From positions 124,001 through 188,000 of the forward strand of contig NZ_JAUSRN010000005.1 in assembly GCF_030811855.1 (NCBI RefSeq): a stretch of 64,000 bases of DNA, read 5' to 3'. Below are positions 54,177 to 64,000 of the stretch, piece after piece. Position 1 is the first letter of the stretch. Each line of letters opens with the position of its first letter. Source of the DNA: Variovorax paradoxus. Lineage in GTDB: Bacteria > Pseudomonadota > Gammaproteobacteria > Burkholderiales > Burkholderiaceae_C. The position numbers and the translations under genes are program-made. A model generated the notes under the pieces. The model ran no database searches. It was not told the origin of the DNA and worked only from the letters and a program-made list of their open reading frames with translations.

Positions 54177-56579
54177 TTATTCGGCGCGCGCCGGCACGAG
54201 AATTTCGCGCTGGCCGCTGCCGCTCATGGCACTGACGAGGCCTGCCTTCTCCATGTCCTCGACCAGCCGCGCGGCGCGGTTGTAGCCGATCTTCAGGTGG
54301 CGCTGCACGAGCGAGATGCTGGCCTTGCGGTTCTTGAGCACCACCTCCACTGCCTGATCGTACATGGGGTCTTTCTCGGCGTCGCCGCCCTCGCCCAGCA
54401 TGTCGCCGTCGCCGTCGACCGTGCCGCCTTCGAGGACGCCTTCGATGTAGTCGGGCTGGCCCTGGCTCTTGAGGTAGGCCACCACGCGGTGCACTTCCTC
54501 ATCGCTCACGAAGGCGCCGTGCACGCGAATGGGCAAGCCGGTGCCGCTGGGCATGTAGAGCATGTCGCCCATGCCAAGCAGTGCTTCGGCGCCCATCTGG
54601 TCGAGGATGGTGCGGCTGTCGATCTTGCTCGACACCTGGAACGCAATGCGGGTCGGAATGTTGGCCTTGATAAGGCCGGTGATCACGTCGACGCTGGGCC
54701 GCTGCGTAGCAAGAATGAGGTGGATGCCTGCGGCGCGCGCCTTCTGCGCGAGACGGGCAATGAGTTCTTCGATCTTCTTGCCGACCACCATCATCAGGTC
54801 GGCCAGCTCGTCGATCACCACCACGATGTGCGGCTCGCGCTTGAGCGGCTCGGGATCGTCGGGCGTGAGGCTGAAGGGGTTGTAGATGAACTCTTCGCGC
54901 GCCTTGGCTTCGTCGATCTTGGTGTTGTAGCCGGCCAGGTTGCGCACGCCCAGCTTGCTCATGAGCTTGTAGCGGCGTTCCATCTCGGCCACGCACCAGT
55001 TGAGGCCGTGCGCGGCCTGGCGCATGTCGGTGACCACGGGCGCCAGCAGGTGCGGAATGCCTTCGTAGACCGACATTTCGAGCATCTTCGGGTCGATCAT
55101 GAGCAGGCGGACGTCGCGTGCCTCGGCCTTGTAGAGCAGCGAAAGAATCATCGCGTTGATACCGACCGACTTGCCCGAACCGGTGGTACCGGCCACCAGC
55201 ACGTGCGGCATCTTCGCAAGGTCGGCCACCACGGGGTTGCCGATGATGTCCTTGCCCAGGCCCATCGTGAGGAACGATTTGCCCTCGTTGTAAACCTGCG
55301 AACCGAGAATTTCGCTGAGCTTGATCGACTGGCGCTTGGCGTTCGGCAACTCGAGCGCCATGTAGTTCTTGCCCGGAATGGTTTCGACCACCCGGATCGA
55401 CACCAGAGAGAGCGAACGCGCAAGATCCTTTGCCAGGCCGACGATCTGCGACCCCTTGACGCCGGTGGCGGGCTCGATTTCGTAGCGCGTGATCACTGGG
55501 CCCGGCGAGGCAAGCACCACGCGCACCTCGACGCCGAAGTCCTTGAGCTTTTTCTCGATCATGCGCGAGGTCATCTCGAGCGTATCGGGCGACACCGTTT
55601 CCTGGCGCACCTGGGCGGCATCGAGCAGGTCGACCTGTGGCAGCTTGCTGTCGGGCAGTTCCTTGAAGAGGGGCTTCTGGCGCTCCTTGACGACGCGATC
55701 GCTCTTGGGCACCTCGGTCATCGCGGGCTCGATCTGCACCGGCGGCGACGGAGCCCGGCGCCTGGGGCGCGGGTCGATGCGCAACTCTTCGTCGCCGTCT
55801 GCGCCCATCGGCTCGCTGCCGCCGTCCGCTCCGTGCGAGAACTGCGGCTCCTCGGCCTCGGCGCGCTCGCGAGCGGCCTGTTTGCCAAGAGCGATGTCCG
55901 CCGCCATCTCGCGCTTTTCGCGGCGCGACTCGAACAGCGAATAGGCCCGCGCGCCAATGCGCTCGGCAATCTGCGTCCACGAGAAGCGGAACACCAGCGC
56001 CGAGCCGATCACGCCGGCGGCGATGGCCACCAGCGCCGAGCCTGTGAAACCCATCCAGCGCACGCTCGATGGCCCGACGAGGTAGCCGAGCGCCCCGCCA
56101 CCGGAGCCCGGCAGATGGGACTCGAGCCGGTACAGGCGCGACCACTCGAGGACGGCGCTCGCGCACAGCAGCAGCACGAGCCCGAACCAGAACGCGAGGC
56201 GGCTGCGGTTGAAGCGGCCGCGCACGGGCTGCTCGGCCGGTGCGGGCTCGCCGCCGCGCAGCCAGTTGGCAAGCGACGAGAGCCAGGCGCGCAGCCCCGC
56301 CGCGAGGCACCACCACACTGAATAGCCCGCCAGGAAGTAGCTGCCGTCGGCCAGCCAGGCGCCGATGCGGCCGCCCCAGTTCTTTATTTCGCCGCCAGTG
56401 CCGGAGGTGGACCAAGCCGCATCCGAAGGCGTGAAGCTCAACATGGCCAGCAACCAGAACAACAGCCCCGCAAACCCCGCGATCAGCGTGATCTCGTGGG
56501 CAAAGCGCATGGCGCGCACGCGCACCGGCTGCCCCTCGGCGGCGGAAGAAGATTGAAGCGTATTGAGCGAATAGGTCAT
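54177..56579 (-). CDS. ftsK: DNA translocase FtsK
   Basis: 800 aa. N-terminal part has four membrane helices ([20 protein letters not shown], then [28 protein letters not shown] and [20 protein letters not shown]), a polar linker, the alpha/beta motor with Walker A GTTGSGKS near 460, Walker [13 protein letters not shown], and a gamma winged helix at the C-terminus ([20 protein letters not shown]). It moves chromosome ends at the division septum and activates dif recombination. ATG at 56579. Confidence 0.97.
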   Translation of the reverse strand: MTYSLNTLQSSSAAEGQPVRVRAMRFAHEITLIAGFAGLLFWLLAMLSFTPSDAAWSTSGTGGEIKNWGGRIGAWLADGSYFLAGYSVWWCLAAGLRAWLSSLANWLRGGEPAPAEQPVRGRFNRSRLAFWFGLVLLLCASAVLEWSRLYRLESHLPGSGGGALGYLVGPSSVRWMGFTGSALVAIAAGVIGSALVFRFSWTQIAERIGARAYSLFESRREKREMAADIALGKQAARERAEAEEPQFSHGADGGSEPMGADGDEELRIDPRPRRRAPSPPVQIEPAMTEVPKSDRVVKERQKPLFKELPDSKLPQVDLLDAAQVRQETVSPDTLEMTSRMIEKKLKDFGVEVRVVLASPGPVITRYEIEPATGVKGSQIVGLAKDLARSLSLVSIRVVETIPGKNYMALELPNAKRQSIKLSEILGSQVYNEGKSFLTMGLGKDIIGNPVVADLAKMPHVLVAGTTGSGKSVGINAMILSLLYKAEARDVRLLMIDPKMLEMSVYEGIPHLLAPVVTDMRQAAHGLNWCVAEMERRYKLMSKLGVRNLAGYNTKIDEAKAREEFIYNPFSLTPDDPEPLKREPHIVVVIDELADLMMVVGKKIEELIARLAQKARAAGIHLILATQRPSVDVITGLIKANIPTRIAFQVSSKIDSRTILDQMGAEALLGMGDMLYMPSGTGLPIRVHGAFVSDEEVHRVVAYLKSQGQPDYIEGVLEGGTVDGDGDMLGEGGDAEKDPMYDQAVEVVLKNRKASISLVQRHLKIGYNRAARLVEDMEKAGLVSAMSGSGQREILVPARAE

Positions 56580-56668
56580 GAAAAACACAGCACCCAGCCT
56601 TCGAAGCGGCGGCTGGAGGCCTGAACACTACAACAAAAGACGGCCGCCAGAAGCACCCGCCCCACGGC

Positions 56669-57343
56669 TCAAGTCAGAGACAAGAGCCTTTCCTTGACGA
56701 GCATGGAGCCGTCGTCCTGGGTCTGGACGAATCCGCGCTCCTCGAGATCCTTCATCACGCGGCTCACCATCTCGCGCGAAGCACCCACCATTTTCGCAAG
56801 ATCCTGGCGCGATATCTTGTCGCGCACCTTGAGATTGCCAGCACCGTCTTCCAACGCAAACTCGAGCAGCGAGCGCGCCACGCGGCCATAGACATCCATC
56901 AACGCCAGAGACTCGATCTTGCGGTCCGCGTGGCGCAGGCGCTGCACGAGCCCACGCATGATGTTGTAGGCCATGGAGGAATTTTCAGGCAGGCACCGTG
57001 CGAACGCGTCGCGGCCCAGCATGAGAACGTCGCACTGGACTTCAGTGCGCACCGTGGCCGAATGCGGCTCGTCGTCGATCAGGCTCATCTCGCCGATGTA
57101 GTCGCCCGTGTGCAGCGTGGCAAGGATCACCTCGCGTCCGCGGGTGTCGGCGCTGGTGACGCGCGCCCGTCCGGTAAGAATGATGTACAGCGCATTGGAC
57201 TTCTTGCCTTGCTCGACAATGACCTCCGCTCGCTTGAAACGCTTTTTGATGATCGCATCCGCAATGCTTGCGGATTGCGAGGATGTCAGCGAAGCAAACA
57301 GCGGAACGCGCCGCAACAGATCAAGATTGGACAGCATCGACAT
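56669..57343 (-). CDS. Crp/Fnr-family transcriptional regulator
   Basis: 224 aa. The cyclic-nucleotide-type domain (residues about 12-130) has GDYIGEMSLIDDEPHSATVR, and the C-terminal HTH SRQDLAKMVGASREMVSRVM. There is no N-terminal Cys cluster, so it is not an oxygen-sensing FNR; ligand cAMP, another nucleotide, or none. Divergent from trxB (186 bases) and 89 bases upstream of ftsK on the same strand. Confidence 0.93.
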   Translation of the reverse strand: MSMLSNLDLLRRVPLFASLTSSQSASIADAIIKKRFKRAEVIVEQGKKSNALYIILTGRARVTSADTRGREVILATLHTGDYIGEMSLIDDEPHSATVRTEVQCDVLMLGRDAFARCLPENSSMAYNIMRGLVQRLRHADRKIESLALMDVYGRVARSLLEFALEDGAGNLKVRDKISRQDLAKMVGASREMVSRVMKDLEERGFVQTQDDGSMLVKERLLSLT

Positions 57344-57425
57344 TTATCAATCCCTGATACCGCACGTGCAAGTCCTCCCCATCTTTGGTTTTTCGATGGA
57401 TTACTACAATCGCGCGCATTGAAAA

Positions 57426-57456
57426 CACCGTGCACCCGGCGTTGAACCGGGCGGTG
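57426..57456. promoter_or_regulatory. Nested inverted repeat between the Crp-type regulator and trxB
   Basis: CACCG (57426-57430) and CGGTG (57452-57456) enclose CCCGG (57435-57439) and CCGGG (57447-57451), with a 4-base bulge on one side. It sits in the 186-bp divergent region and could be an operator or a leader hairpin in the trxB mRNA. It does not match the TGTGA-N6-TCACA Crp consensus. Confidence 0.3.
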
Positions 57457-57457
57457 A

Positions 57458-58489
<1,032 letters not shown>

Positions 58490-58511
58490 ACCGGGCTGCG
58501 GCCAAAAGGGC

Positions 58512-58517
58512 TATAAT
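58512..58517 (+). promoter_or_regulatory. -10 element of the rpmB-rpmG operon
   Basis: Consensus TATAAT in GGGCTATAATCCAAGG, 143 bases upstream of rpmB; TAGACC at about 58488 is a weak -35 at 18 bp. The leader holds a TGCCGAA/TTCGGCA pairing (58527-58533 and 58554-58560), possibly an autoregulatory structure. Confidence 0.6.
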
Positions 58518-58660
58518 CCAAGGCTTTGCCGAAACAGCACCACTCCCCGTGGGTTCGGCAAGCCGGGGTACCGCCACCCGTTTCTGGCGAGGTCAAGCTG
58601 CAAAACACCTGCAATCTCCACGGTTGCGCCGGTGCCAGCTGTTCAAGAAAGAGTGTCCTC

Positions 58661-58894
58661 ATGGCACGCGTATGCGACGTAACGGGCAAAGGCCCGATGG
58701 TCGGAAACAACGTTTCCCACGCCAACAACAAAACCAAGCGCCGGTTCCTGCCGAACCTGCAATATCGCCGTTTCTGGGTCGAGACTGAAAACCGCTGGGT
58801 TCGCCTGCGTGTTTCGAGCGCTGCACTGCGCCTGATCGACAAGAACGGCATCGACGCCGTGCTCGCAGACCTGCGCGCACGCGGCCAAGCTTAA
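58661..58894 (+). CDS. rpmB: 50S ribosomal protein L28
   Basis: 77 aa, standard length. [20 protein letters not shown] at the start and [18 protein letters not shown] are L28 signatures. It has a single Cys, so it lacks the zinc-binding Cys set seen in some L28. The leader of about 140 bases contains a possible structured element. Co-transcribed with rpmG 11 bases downstream. Confidence 0.97.
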   Translation: MARVCDVTGKGPMVGNNVSHANNKTKRRFLPNLQYRRFWVETENRWVRLRVSSAALRLIDKNGIDAVLADLRARGQA

Positions 58895-58905
58895 GGAGCT
58901 GAATC

Positions 58906-59079
58906 ATGGCAACGAGCAAAGGCGGACGCGAAAAGATCAAGCTGGAATCCACCGCGGGTACCGGCCACTTCTACACGACCAGCAAGAACAAGAAGACGAT
59001 GCCTGAAAAGATGTCGATCATGAAGTTCGACCCCAAGGCACGCAAGCACGTCGAATACAAGGAAATCAAGCTGAAGTAA
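58906..59079 (+). CDS. rpmG: 50S ribosomal protein L33 (zinc-free form)
   Basis: 57 aa, ATG at 58906 with AAGGAG 7 bases upstream. The chain begins [20 protein letters not shown] and ends [10 protein letters not shown]. There is no Cys at all, so it is the zinc-independent paralogue type. Second gene of the rpmB-rpmG operon, closed by a terminator 22 bases on. Confidence 0.97.
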   Translation: MATSKGGREKIKLESTAGTGHFYTTSKNKKTMPEKMSIMKFDPKARKHVEYKEIKLK

Positions 59080-59101
59080 TTCAGCACTGGTTTACCAAAG
59101 C

Positions 59102-59138
59102 AAAAAACCCCGCCGGGCTTGCCCCTGCGGGGTTTTTT
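59102..59138 (+). terminator. Terminator of rpmB-rpmG (possibly bidirectional)
   Basis: A6-CCCCGC (59108-59113) pairs with GCGGGG-T6 (59127-59132 then T to 59138). The A and T runs on both sides allow use in either direction. Confidence 0.93.
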
Positions 59139-59233
59139 GTTGCCTGCCGATCCCTGATCCCGCTTTCCCCTCCTGCTGATTCTTTTAATTGCTTCTGCCC
59201 GTCGACTCCTCCAAACAGGAAAGAGACAGGCGT

Positions 59234-59261
59234 AAAAAAGCCGGCACACCGGCCGGCTTTT
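59234..59261 (-). terminator. Terminator of the fatty acid desaturase gene
   Basis: GCCGGC (59240-59245) pairs with GCCGGC (59252-59257); in the minus direction it is followed by six T (59234-59239 read as A on plus). It lies 28 bases after the desaturase stop. Confidence 0.88.
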
Positions 59262-59289
59262 CAGGGGGGAGCGGCGAGGGCGCTGCCTA

Positions 59290-60504
59290 TCAGGCCCGTG
59301 CTGCGCGCAAGCGGGTCGAGAATTCGCGCAGGCCGGCAATTCCACTCGCTTCGGCACGGTGGCACCAGGCCGCCAGGTCGGCCGCCAGTTGCTCGCGCGA
59401 CTGCGAGGTGTTGAGCCACAGCTGGCGCAGCTCTTCGCGCATTGTGACCATTTTGTCGATGACCGGATGGGCGGCACGCGCCTGCACGAGGTGGGTGCGG
59501 GCCGACGCCGGCACCTTGTCGTCGTCGCGATGCAGCCAGTTCTTGGCCGCCTTGAGCACCGAGATGTCGCCGCCCTTGGTCTTGAGCGCAACCAGTTCAG
59601 CCTTGGTGACACGGCGCATTTCGCGCGCATAGCCGGCCATGACTTCGTAGCGGTTGGCAATGACGGCCTCGAGCGTCTTCTCGTTGGCCACGGGCTGGAT
59701 GTCGCCCATCTGCATCTTCGGCGGCACCTTCTTGACCTTGGCCCAGCCGATCTTCTGCATCATCTGGATATAGACCCAGCCGATGTCGAATTCGTACTTC
59801 TTGACCGAGAACTTGGCCGACGTGGGATACGTGTGGTGATTGTTGTGCAGCTCTTCGCCGCCGATGATCAGGCCCCAGGGCGAGACATTGCGGCTGGCGT
59901 CCTGCGCCTCGAAATTGCGGTAGCCCCAGTAGTGGCCAATGCCATTGATGATGCCGGCCGCCGTGATGGGGATCCAGAGCATCTGGACGGCCCAGACCGT
60001 GAGGCCAAGTGCGCCGAACAGCGCCAGGTTGATGACCAGCATCAGGCCGACGCCTTGCCAGCTGTAGCGGGTGTACAGGTTGCGTTCAAGCCAGTCATCG
60101 GGCGTGCCGTGGCCGTAGCGCTCCATCGTTTCCTTGTTCTTCGACTCGGCGCGATACAACTCGGCGCCGCGCCACAGGACTTCGTCGATGCCCTTGACCT
60201 GCGGGCTGTGCGGGTCGTCTACGGTTTCGCACTTGGCGTGGTGCTTACGGTGAATGGCCACCCATTCCTTGGTGACCATGCCGGTGCCCAGCCACAGCCA
60301 GAAACGGAAGAAATGCGAGGGGATCGGCCCCAGATCCATGGCGCGGTGCGTCTGCGTACGGTGCAGGAAGATAGTGACCGCGGCGATCGTGATGTGCGTG
60401 GTGACGAGCGTGTACAGCACGACTTGCCACCATGTGAGGTCCCACAAGCCGTGTCCGAGCCAGTCGATGGCCGCGCTCAAAACGGCAGAGTCAGGAATCA
60501 ACAT
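59290..60504 (-). CDS. Acyl-CoA/fatty acid desaturase (membrane di-iron)
   Basis: 404 aa. The three His clusters HRTQTHR, HRKHH and HNNHH of the OLE1/DesC-type delta-9 desaturase family are present and separated by four hydrophobic helices. It introduces a cis double bond into acyl chains, tuning membrane fluidity. The C-terminal 150 residues are polar and helical, longer than in typical family members, and carry no cytochrome b5 motif. ATG at 60504; own terminator downstream. Confidence 0.92.
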   Translation of the reverse strand: MLIPDSAVLSAAIDWLGHGLWDLTWWQVVLYTLVTTHITIAAVTIFLHRTQTHRAMDLGPIPSHFFRFWLWLGTGMVTKEWVAIHRKHHAKCETVDDPHSPQVKGIDEVLWRGAELYRAESKNKETMERYGHGTPDDWLERNLYTRYSWQGVGLMLVINLALFGALGLTVWAVQMLWIPITAAGIINGIGHYWGYRNFEAQDASRNVSPWGLIIGGEELHNNHHTYPTSAKFSVKKYEFDIGWVYIQMMQKIGWAKVKKVPPKMQMGDIQPVANEKTLEAVIANRYEVMAGYAREMRRVTKAELVALKTKGGDISVLKAAKNWLHRDDDKVPASARTHLVQARAAHPVIDKMVTMREELRQLWLNTSQSREQLAADLAAWCHRAEASGIAGLREFSTRLRAARA

Positions 60505-60637
60505 TGAATTAAGTGCTCCATGGCCACACGAAGGTGCAACCGTTCAGTTAACCTGCGATTTTAAGGGGGCCAGGCCAAAATGAGGCCTTTTGACCTTCCA
60601 CAAAGCCGCAGATTTACCCTAGTTTGGAGTGCCGCGC

Positions 60638-61909
60638 CTATTTGCGGTTCCACACCGCCGCAAAGAAGCCGTCCGTCGCGTGGCGGTGCGGCCAGAGCCG
60701 CAGGTAGCGGCGGCCTTCCTCCCCTCCGGCGCAGAGCTTCTCGAAACCCTCCACCTTGAGGCCCTGCAGCAATTCGGCCGCGTCCTGCGGCACGAAGTCC
60801 GGGTTGGCGGCGCTGAAAGCCTCGGCAATGGCCTCGTTTTCTTCCGGCAGCACGCTGCACGTTGCATAAACCAGACGGCCGCCGGATTTCAACAGGCGTG
60901 CCGCGCTTTGCAGGATGGCGGTCTGCTTGACCGTCAGCTCCTCGACCGATTTGGGCGACTGGCGCCATTTCAGGTCCGGATTGCGCCGCAGCGTACCCAG
61001 GCCCGAACAAGGCGCGTCGACCAGAACACGGTCGATCTTGCCGGCGAGCCGCTTGATGCGATCGTCGCGCTCATGCGCAATGGCGGCCGGATGAACGTTC
61101 GAGAGCTTGCTGCGCGCAAGCCGCGGCTTGAGCGCATCGAGCCGGTGCGCCGAGGTGTCGAAGGCATAGAGTCGGCCGGTGTTGCGCATGGTGGCGCCAA
61201 TCGCCAGCGTCTTGCCGCCCGCACCGGCGCAGAAATCGACCACCATTTCGCCGCGCTTGGCGTCCAGCAGCAGCGCGAGCAGTTGGGAGCCCTCGTCCTG
61301 CACCTCGACAGCGCCGCGCGCAAAAGCATCGAGCTTGGTCAGCGCCGGCTTGCCGTCGATTCGCAAGCCCCAGGGCGAAAACGGAGTTGCTTCAGATTTG
61401 ATAGCAGCCTTCGCAAGCTCAGCCTTCACCTCTGCCCGCTTGTCGGTCAGGGCATTGACCCGCAGATCGAGCGGAGCGGGCTGCTGCAGGCTCTCGACCA
61501 ACGGCCAAAAACCGTCGCCCAGCTGCGCCTTGAGCGGCGCGACCAGCCATTCGGGCAGGTTGTGGCGGTGGCGCTCCAGCAGGTCTTCTTGCTTGACGGC
61601 ATCGCAGTTGTCGAGCCAGCGCTTTTCGGTGTCGTTAAGGGCGCTTTTCAAAAAATCGCGCGGGCCGTAAAAGCCCAAAATCGCCATGCGGCGCTCTTTC
61701 GAACCGGTGCCCGAGGGCGAGAGATGGTCGAACAGGAGCTTCTTGCGCAAGACGGTGTAAACGGTCTCGGCAAGCGTGGCTCGCTCGCGCGGACCGAACT
61801 CGCGGTGGTCGCGGAAAAAGCGCGAAACGACCTGGTCGGCCGGGTGATCGAATTTCAGGACAAGGCCGACCAGATCGGCGGTGGCCTCCAACAGGGCTTT
61901 GGGGTGCAT
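60638..61909 (-). CDS. RsmB-type 16S rRNA m5C methyltransferase (NOL1/NOP2/sun)
   Basis: 423 aa. An N-terminal RNA-binding/NusB-like helical domain precedes the methyltransferase core: SAM motif DFCAGAGGKTLAIG, DAPCSGLGTLRRNPDLKW (first Cys) and ATCSVLPEEN (catalytic Cys). It methylates C5 of a cytosine in 16S rRNA (C967 in E. coli if orthologous). The shortened N-terminus relative to E. coli RsmB leaves the exact site uncertain. Confidence 0.92.
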   Translation of the reverse strand: MHPKALLEATADLVGLVLKFDHPADQVVSRFFRDHREFGPRERATLAETVYTVLRKKLLFDHLSPSGTGSKERRMAILGFYGPRDFLKSALNDTEKRWLDNCDAVKQEDLLERHRHNLPEWLVAPLKAQLGDGFWPLVESLQQPAPLDLRVNALTDKRAEVKAELAKAAIKSEATPFSPWGLRIDGKPALTKLDAFARGAVEVQDEGSQLLALLLDAKRGEMVVDFCAGAGGKTLAIGATMRNTGRLYAFDTSAHRLDALKPRLARSKLSNVHPAAIAHERDDRIKRLAGKIDRVLVDAPCSGLGTLRRNPDLKWRQSPKSVEELTVKQTAILQSAARLLKSGGRLVYATCSVLPEENEAIAEAFSAANPDFVPQDAAELLQGLKVEGFEKLCAGGEEGRRYLRLWPHRHATDGFFAAVWNRK

Positions 61910-61937
61910 GCCCCGATTGTCTCAGCCGGGCGGCCCC

Positions 61938-63791
61938 CTACGCCGTGCGCGTCCAGATCGTTCCAAAAGCCTGCCGCTCGATGTCCTCCAGCGTCGGCGA
62001 ATAGCCGGCCCAGAGAACCAGCGCCGCACCCGGCAAGCTCAGGGTCTGCTCGAGCTGGCGGCAGAGCTGCCAGCGGTCGTCGTCGTCCATGCCCGGCAAG
62101 TCGACGAACACAATGTAGGCCCGGCGCCACGGAAACTCGCGCAAGGTCTTGCGCACCAGCCAGGCCCTGGAGATGGGGAGGCAGCGCGACAGGTCGGCCC
62201 GGAATTCGCCCAACTCGTGTTCGCTCAGGTCATGCCGGACGATCTGGCTGAAGAAAGGCGTTTCGGTGATCTCTTCCCAGGCCCGCGCCTCAGCTTCTTC
62301 CGCTTCCTTCAGTCGGCCGCGCCACAGCTTGAGAGCTTCCTCGTCGTGCGCTCCCGCATCGGGGTCCTCGAGCGCCGCTACCGCGTTTTTGGCGGCCCAC
62401 CAGCGGCTGGCCGCGCTGCAACCATGCAAACGCTCGAGCACCGCGAGCCGCGCGTTCCGATCGCGCGGGGGCAGCATCTGGGCCACTCCCCGCAGGGCGC
62501 CGGGATGGTCGGGGGCGGTCCGCAGCACGCGTTCATAGCGATCGCGCACCGGCGCGGCCGGATCGAGCCGACGTTCGGAATCGGCCCACTCGACCATTTC
62601 GTCGGGCGTGTTGCGTTCGCCTTGTGCAGCGAGAAGCTCGATGCGTTCGCGAACGCGCGTCCGGTGCGCATGGTGCTGCTTCCAGTCGCTGGCGTGGGCG
62701 CGGCGCCATTGGTTGTCGAAATGCGCGATCCACTTCGCGCTGTCGGCAAGCATGCCCAGCGCCGGCTCGGTGGACCATGGCGGCACCACGGCTTTCTGGC
62801 CGAGCGCCTCGAGCCGGTCGCGCAGGACGGGGTGCGTGTCGTCCAGGTCGCTCACGCGGCGCATGGCTTCGCGCAGCGCCTGGCGCGCGAATTCGTTGCT
62901 GGGCGGCGTACCGGCAAGCGCCCTCAAGGCCTTGAAAGGACCGGGCGGCTGCGACTCGCGTTCGGCGCGCGCCCAATGCGAAGCCCAGAATTCATTGGCG
63001 TACCAGTTGCCCTTGATGGCTATTTCGGTCAACGCCGCCGCTGCGACGGGCGCGCCCAGGAGCCGTCCCGAAATGCGGTCGGCTTCATACTCGTCCTGCC
63101 GGGCAAGCGCGAAAGTCCGGGCCGCAAAGCGCGGAAAGTACCAACGGAAGAATGCCTGCGACACCAGCGCCATCGCACCTTCGTCGCGCTGCAGGCTCGC
63201 GTCCAGCTTGAGCCACGAGAGCCGCGTGCGGTAGATCCAGGCGCTCAGCTTGCCGTGGTTGCCGCGCAAATGCCCATACTCGTGGGCGAGCACCGACAGC
63301 AGCCGCCGCCGGTCCAGCATCATCAAAAGCGGCAGGCCGATGGAAAGGGAATTGACCGCCCCGCCGAACAGCCCGAAGCGCGGCACCTGCCGGATGCTGG
63401 CGTTGAACTCGTCGTCGATGTAGACGCGATGGACCTGCGGCCCCTTGATCTTCTTGCGTATGCGGTCGAGCGCCTCGAACAGCGCCGGCGCATCCTCGCG
63501 CGACAGCTCCTGCCCGTCGGGTTCGTCGAACCGCACCCAGAGTGCGCGCAGCGTGGCCCAGAGAAGGCCCAGGGCAAACAGCAGCAGCCATCCGCGCGAG
63601 AAACCGAAGCGCCCGCGCCCGGCCGACAATGCCACCCAGGCGATGATGCCGATCGACAAGGCCAGGCACGCCATCACCCAGAGGTAACCGAGCGCGGCAA
63701 ACGCCGCCACGTTGCGCCGATAGCGCGCGCTGTCATCGGCGCTGGCATGCTCGCTCAGCCGGACAAGGTGAACAAAATCAGCGCGATCCAT
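61938..63791 (-). CDS. M48-family membrane metallopeptidase
   Basis: 617 aa from ATG at 63791 (GGAGG 8 bases upstream). Two N-terminal helices (YLWVMACLALSIGIIAWVAL, then FGFSRGWLLLFALGLLWATL) hold it in the inner membrane. The zinc site is HEYGH with a downstream Glu in DEYEADR. The remaining ~350 residues are a long helical, Trp/Arg-rich part with no domain I recognise. It may process membrane proteins, as HtpX-related peptidases do. Divergent from a DUF1653 gene (46 bases). Confidence 0.88.
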   Translation of the reverse strand: MDRADFVHLVRLSEHASADDSARYRRNVAAFAALGYLWVMACLALSIGIIAWVALSAGRGRFGFSRGWLLLFALGLLWATLRALWVRFDEPDGQELSREDAPALFEALDRIRKKIKGPQVHRVYIDDEFNASIRQVPRFGLFGGAVNSLSIGLPLLMMLDRRRLLSVLAHEYGHLRGNHGKLSAWIYRTRLSWLKLDASLQRDEGAMALVSQAFFRWYFPRFAARTFALARQDEYEADRISGRLLGAPVAAAALTEIAIKGNWYANEFWASHWARAERESQPPGPFKALRALAGTPPSNEFARQALREAMRRVSDLDDTHPVLRDRLEALGQKAVVPPWSTEPALGMLADSAKWIAHFDNQWRRAHASDWKQHHAHRTRVRERIELLAAQGERNTPDEMVEWADSERRLDPAAPVRDRYERVLRTAPDHPGALRGVAQMLPPRDRNARLAVLERLHGCSAASRWWAAKNAVAALEDPDAGAHDEEALKLWRGRLKEAEEAEARAWEEITETPFFSQIVRHDLSEHELGEFRADLSRCLPISRAWLVRKTLREFPWRRAYIVFVDLPGMDDDDRWQLCRQLEQTLSLPGAALVLWAGYSPTLEDIERQAFGTIWTRTA

Positions 63792-63837
63792 CCGACTTTC
63801 CTCCAACCCCGCCACACCGTGTGAAAGAACCAAGACC

Positions 63838-64000
63838 GTGAACGACGACGACCTGCCACCGGTGATAGAGACGCCTCCCGGCCGCTATCGCCATTACAAG
63901 GGCGGCGAGTACGAGGTGCTGGGCACCGTGCGCCACAGCGAGACGCTCGAACCTATGACGCTCTACCGCGCGCTTTATGGCGCGAAGGGGCTCTGGGTCC
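63838..64000 (+). CDS. DUF1653 protein (C-terminus cut by window edge)
   Basis: 54 codons visible from GTG at 63838. PPGRYRHYKGGEYEVLGTVR and HSETLEPMTLYRALYG are the DUF1653 signature of small beta-rich cytosolic proteins of unknown function. The rest lies outside the window. Confidence 0.85.
   Translation, partial: MNDDDLPPVIETPPGRYRHYKGGEYEVLGTVRHSETLEPMTLYRALYGAKGLWV

Noticed and set aside
54126..56321. Antisense open frame opposite ftsK
   Set aside because: His/Arg/Ala-rich shadow frame; ftsK has all motifs on the minus strand.

Overview
The window is high-GC, densely packed bacterial chromosome. Gene content points to a Burkholderiales betaproteobacterium of the Comamonadaceae, most likely Variovorax or a close relative. 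The grounds are numerous LysR regulators, Bug-type tripartite tricarboxylate receptors, the trxB/ftsK/lolA/rarA neighbourhood and the protein sequences as I recall the family. This is inference from content; no database was searched. No prophage, insertion sequence, CRISPR array or rRNA operon was seen. One tRNA (Leu, CAA) is present.

Layout. 1-5.0 kb: a leftward cluster of three exported DUF11 repeat proteins, the last cut by the window edge, with a promoter region rich in inverted repeats. 5.4-13.6 kb: a regulator-rich stretch (two LysR, GntR, TetR) around an MFS transporter, an FMN reductase, an SDR-like protein, cyanase and a DUF1348 protein. 13.8-24.7 kb: mixed metabolism and DNA functions: an FMN-dependent 2-hydroxyacid dehydrogenase, a hydrolase, a YiiX-like peptidase, an RNase A-like toxin with a possible convergent immunity gene, DNA polymerase IV, an aspartate carbamoyltransferase with an N-terminal helix-turn-helix, topoisomerase IB and a degenerate histidine kinase. 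24.9-35.4 kb: two divergent gene sets that look like one CoA-thioester catabolic island: ligase, Bug receptor and fused double acyl-CoA dehydrogenase on the minus strand; citryl-CoA-lyase-like protein, acyl-CoA dehydrogenase and MmgE/PrpD on the plus strand; then LysR and SDR.

35.5-47 kb is mostly housekeeping: queF, an alpha/beta hydrolase, a 2OG oxygenase, yaaA, valS, galU, a cysM-Nudix-tusA operon, tRNA-Leu and a ferredoxin-type reductase. 47-51.8 kb holds another Bug receptor and a livHMGF branched-chain amino-acid-type ABC operon without its own binding protein. 52-64 kb is the conserved core: rarA, lolA, ftsK, a Crp/Fnr regulator, trxB, rpmB-rpmG, a fatty acid desaturase, an RsmB-type methyltransferase, an M48 peptidase and the start of a DUF1653 protein.

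Most notable: (1) the HTH-ATCase fusion whose start lies next to a perfect 10+10 bp dyad with a second dyad nested on the same centre, suggesting possible self-regulation; (2) the orphan RNase A-like toxin; (3) the divergent catabolic island, whose citrate-synthase-like protein and fused dehydrogenase have unusual features; (4) an SDR that has lost both its catalytic Ser and Lys. Start codons were chosen by Shine-Dalgarno match, signal peptide and family length; where these disagree the entry says so.
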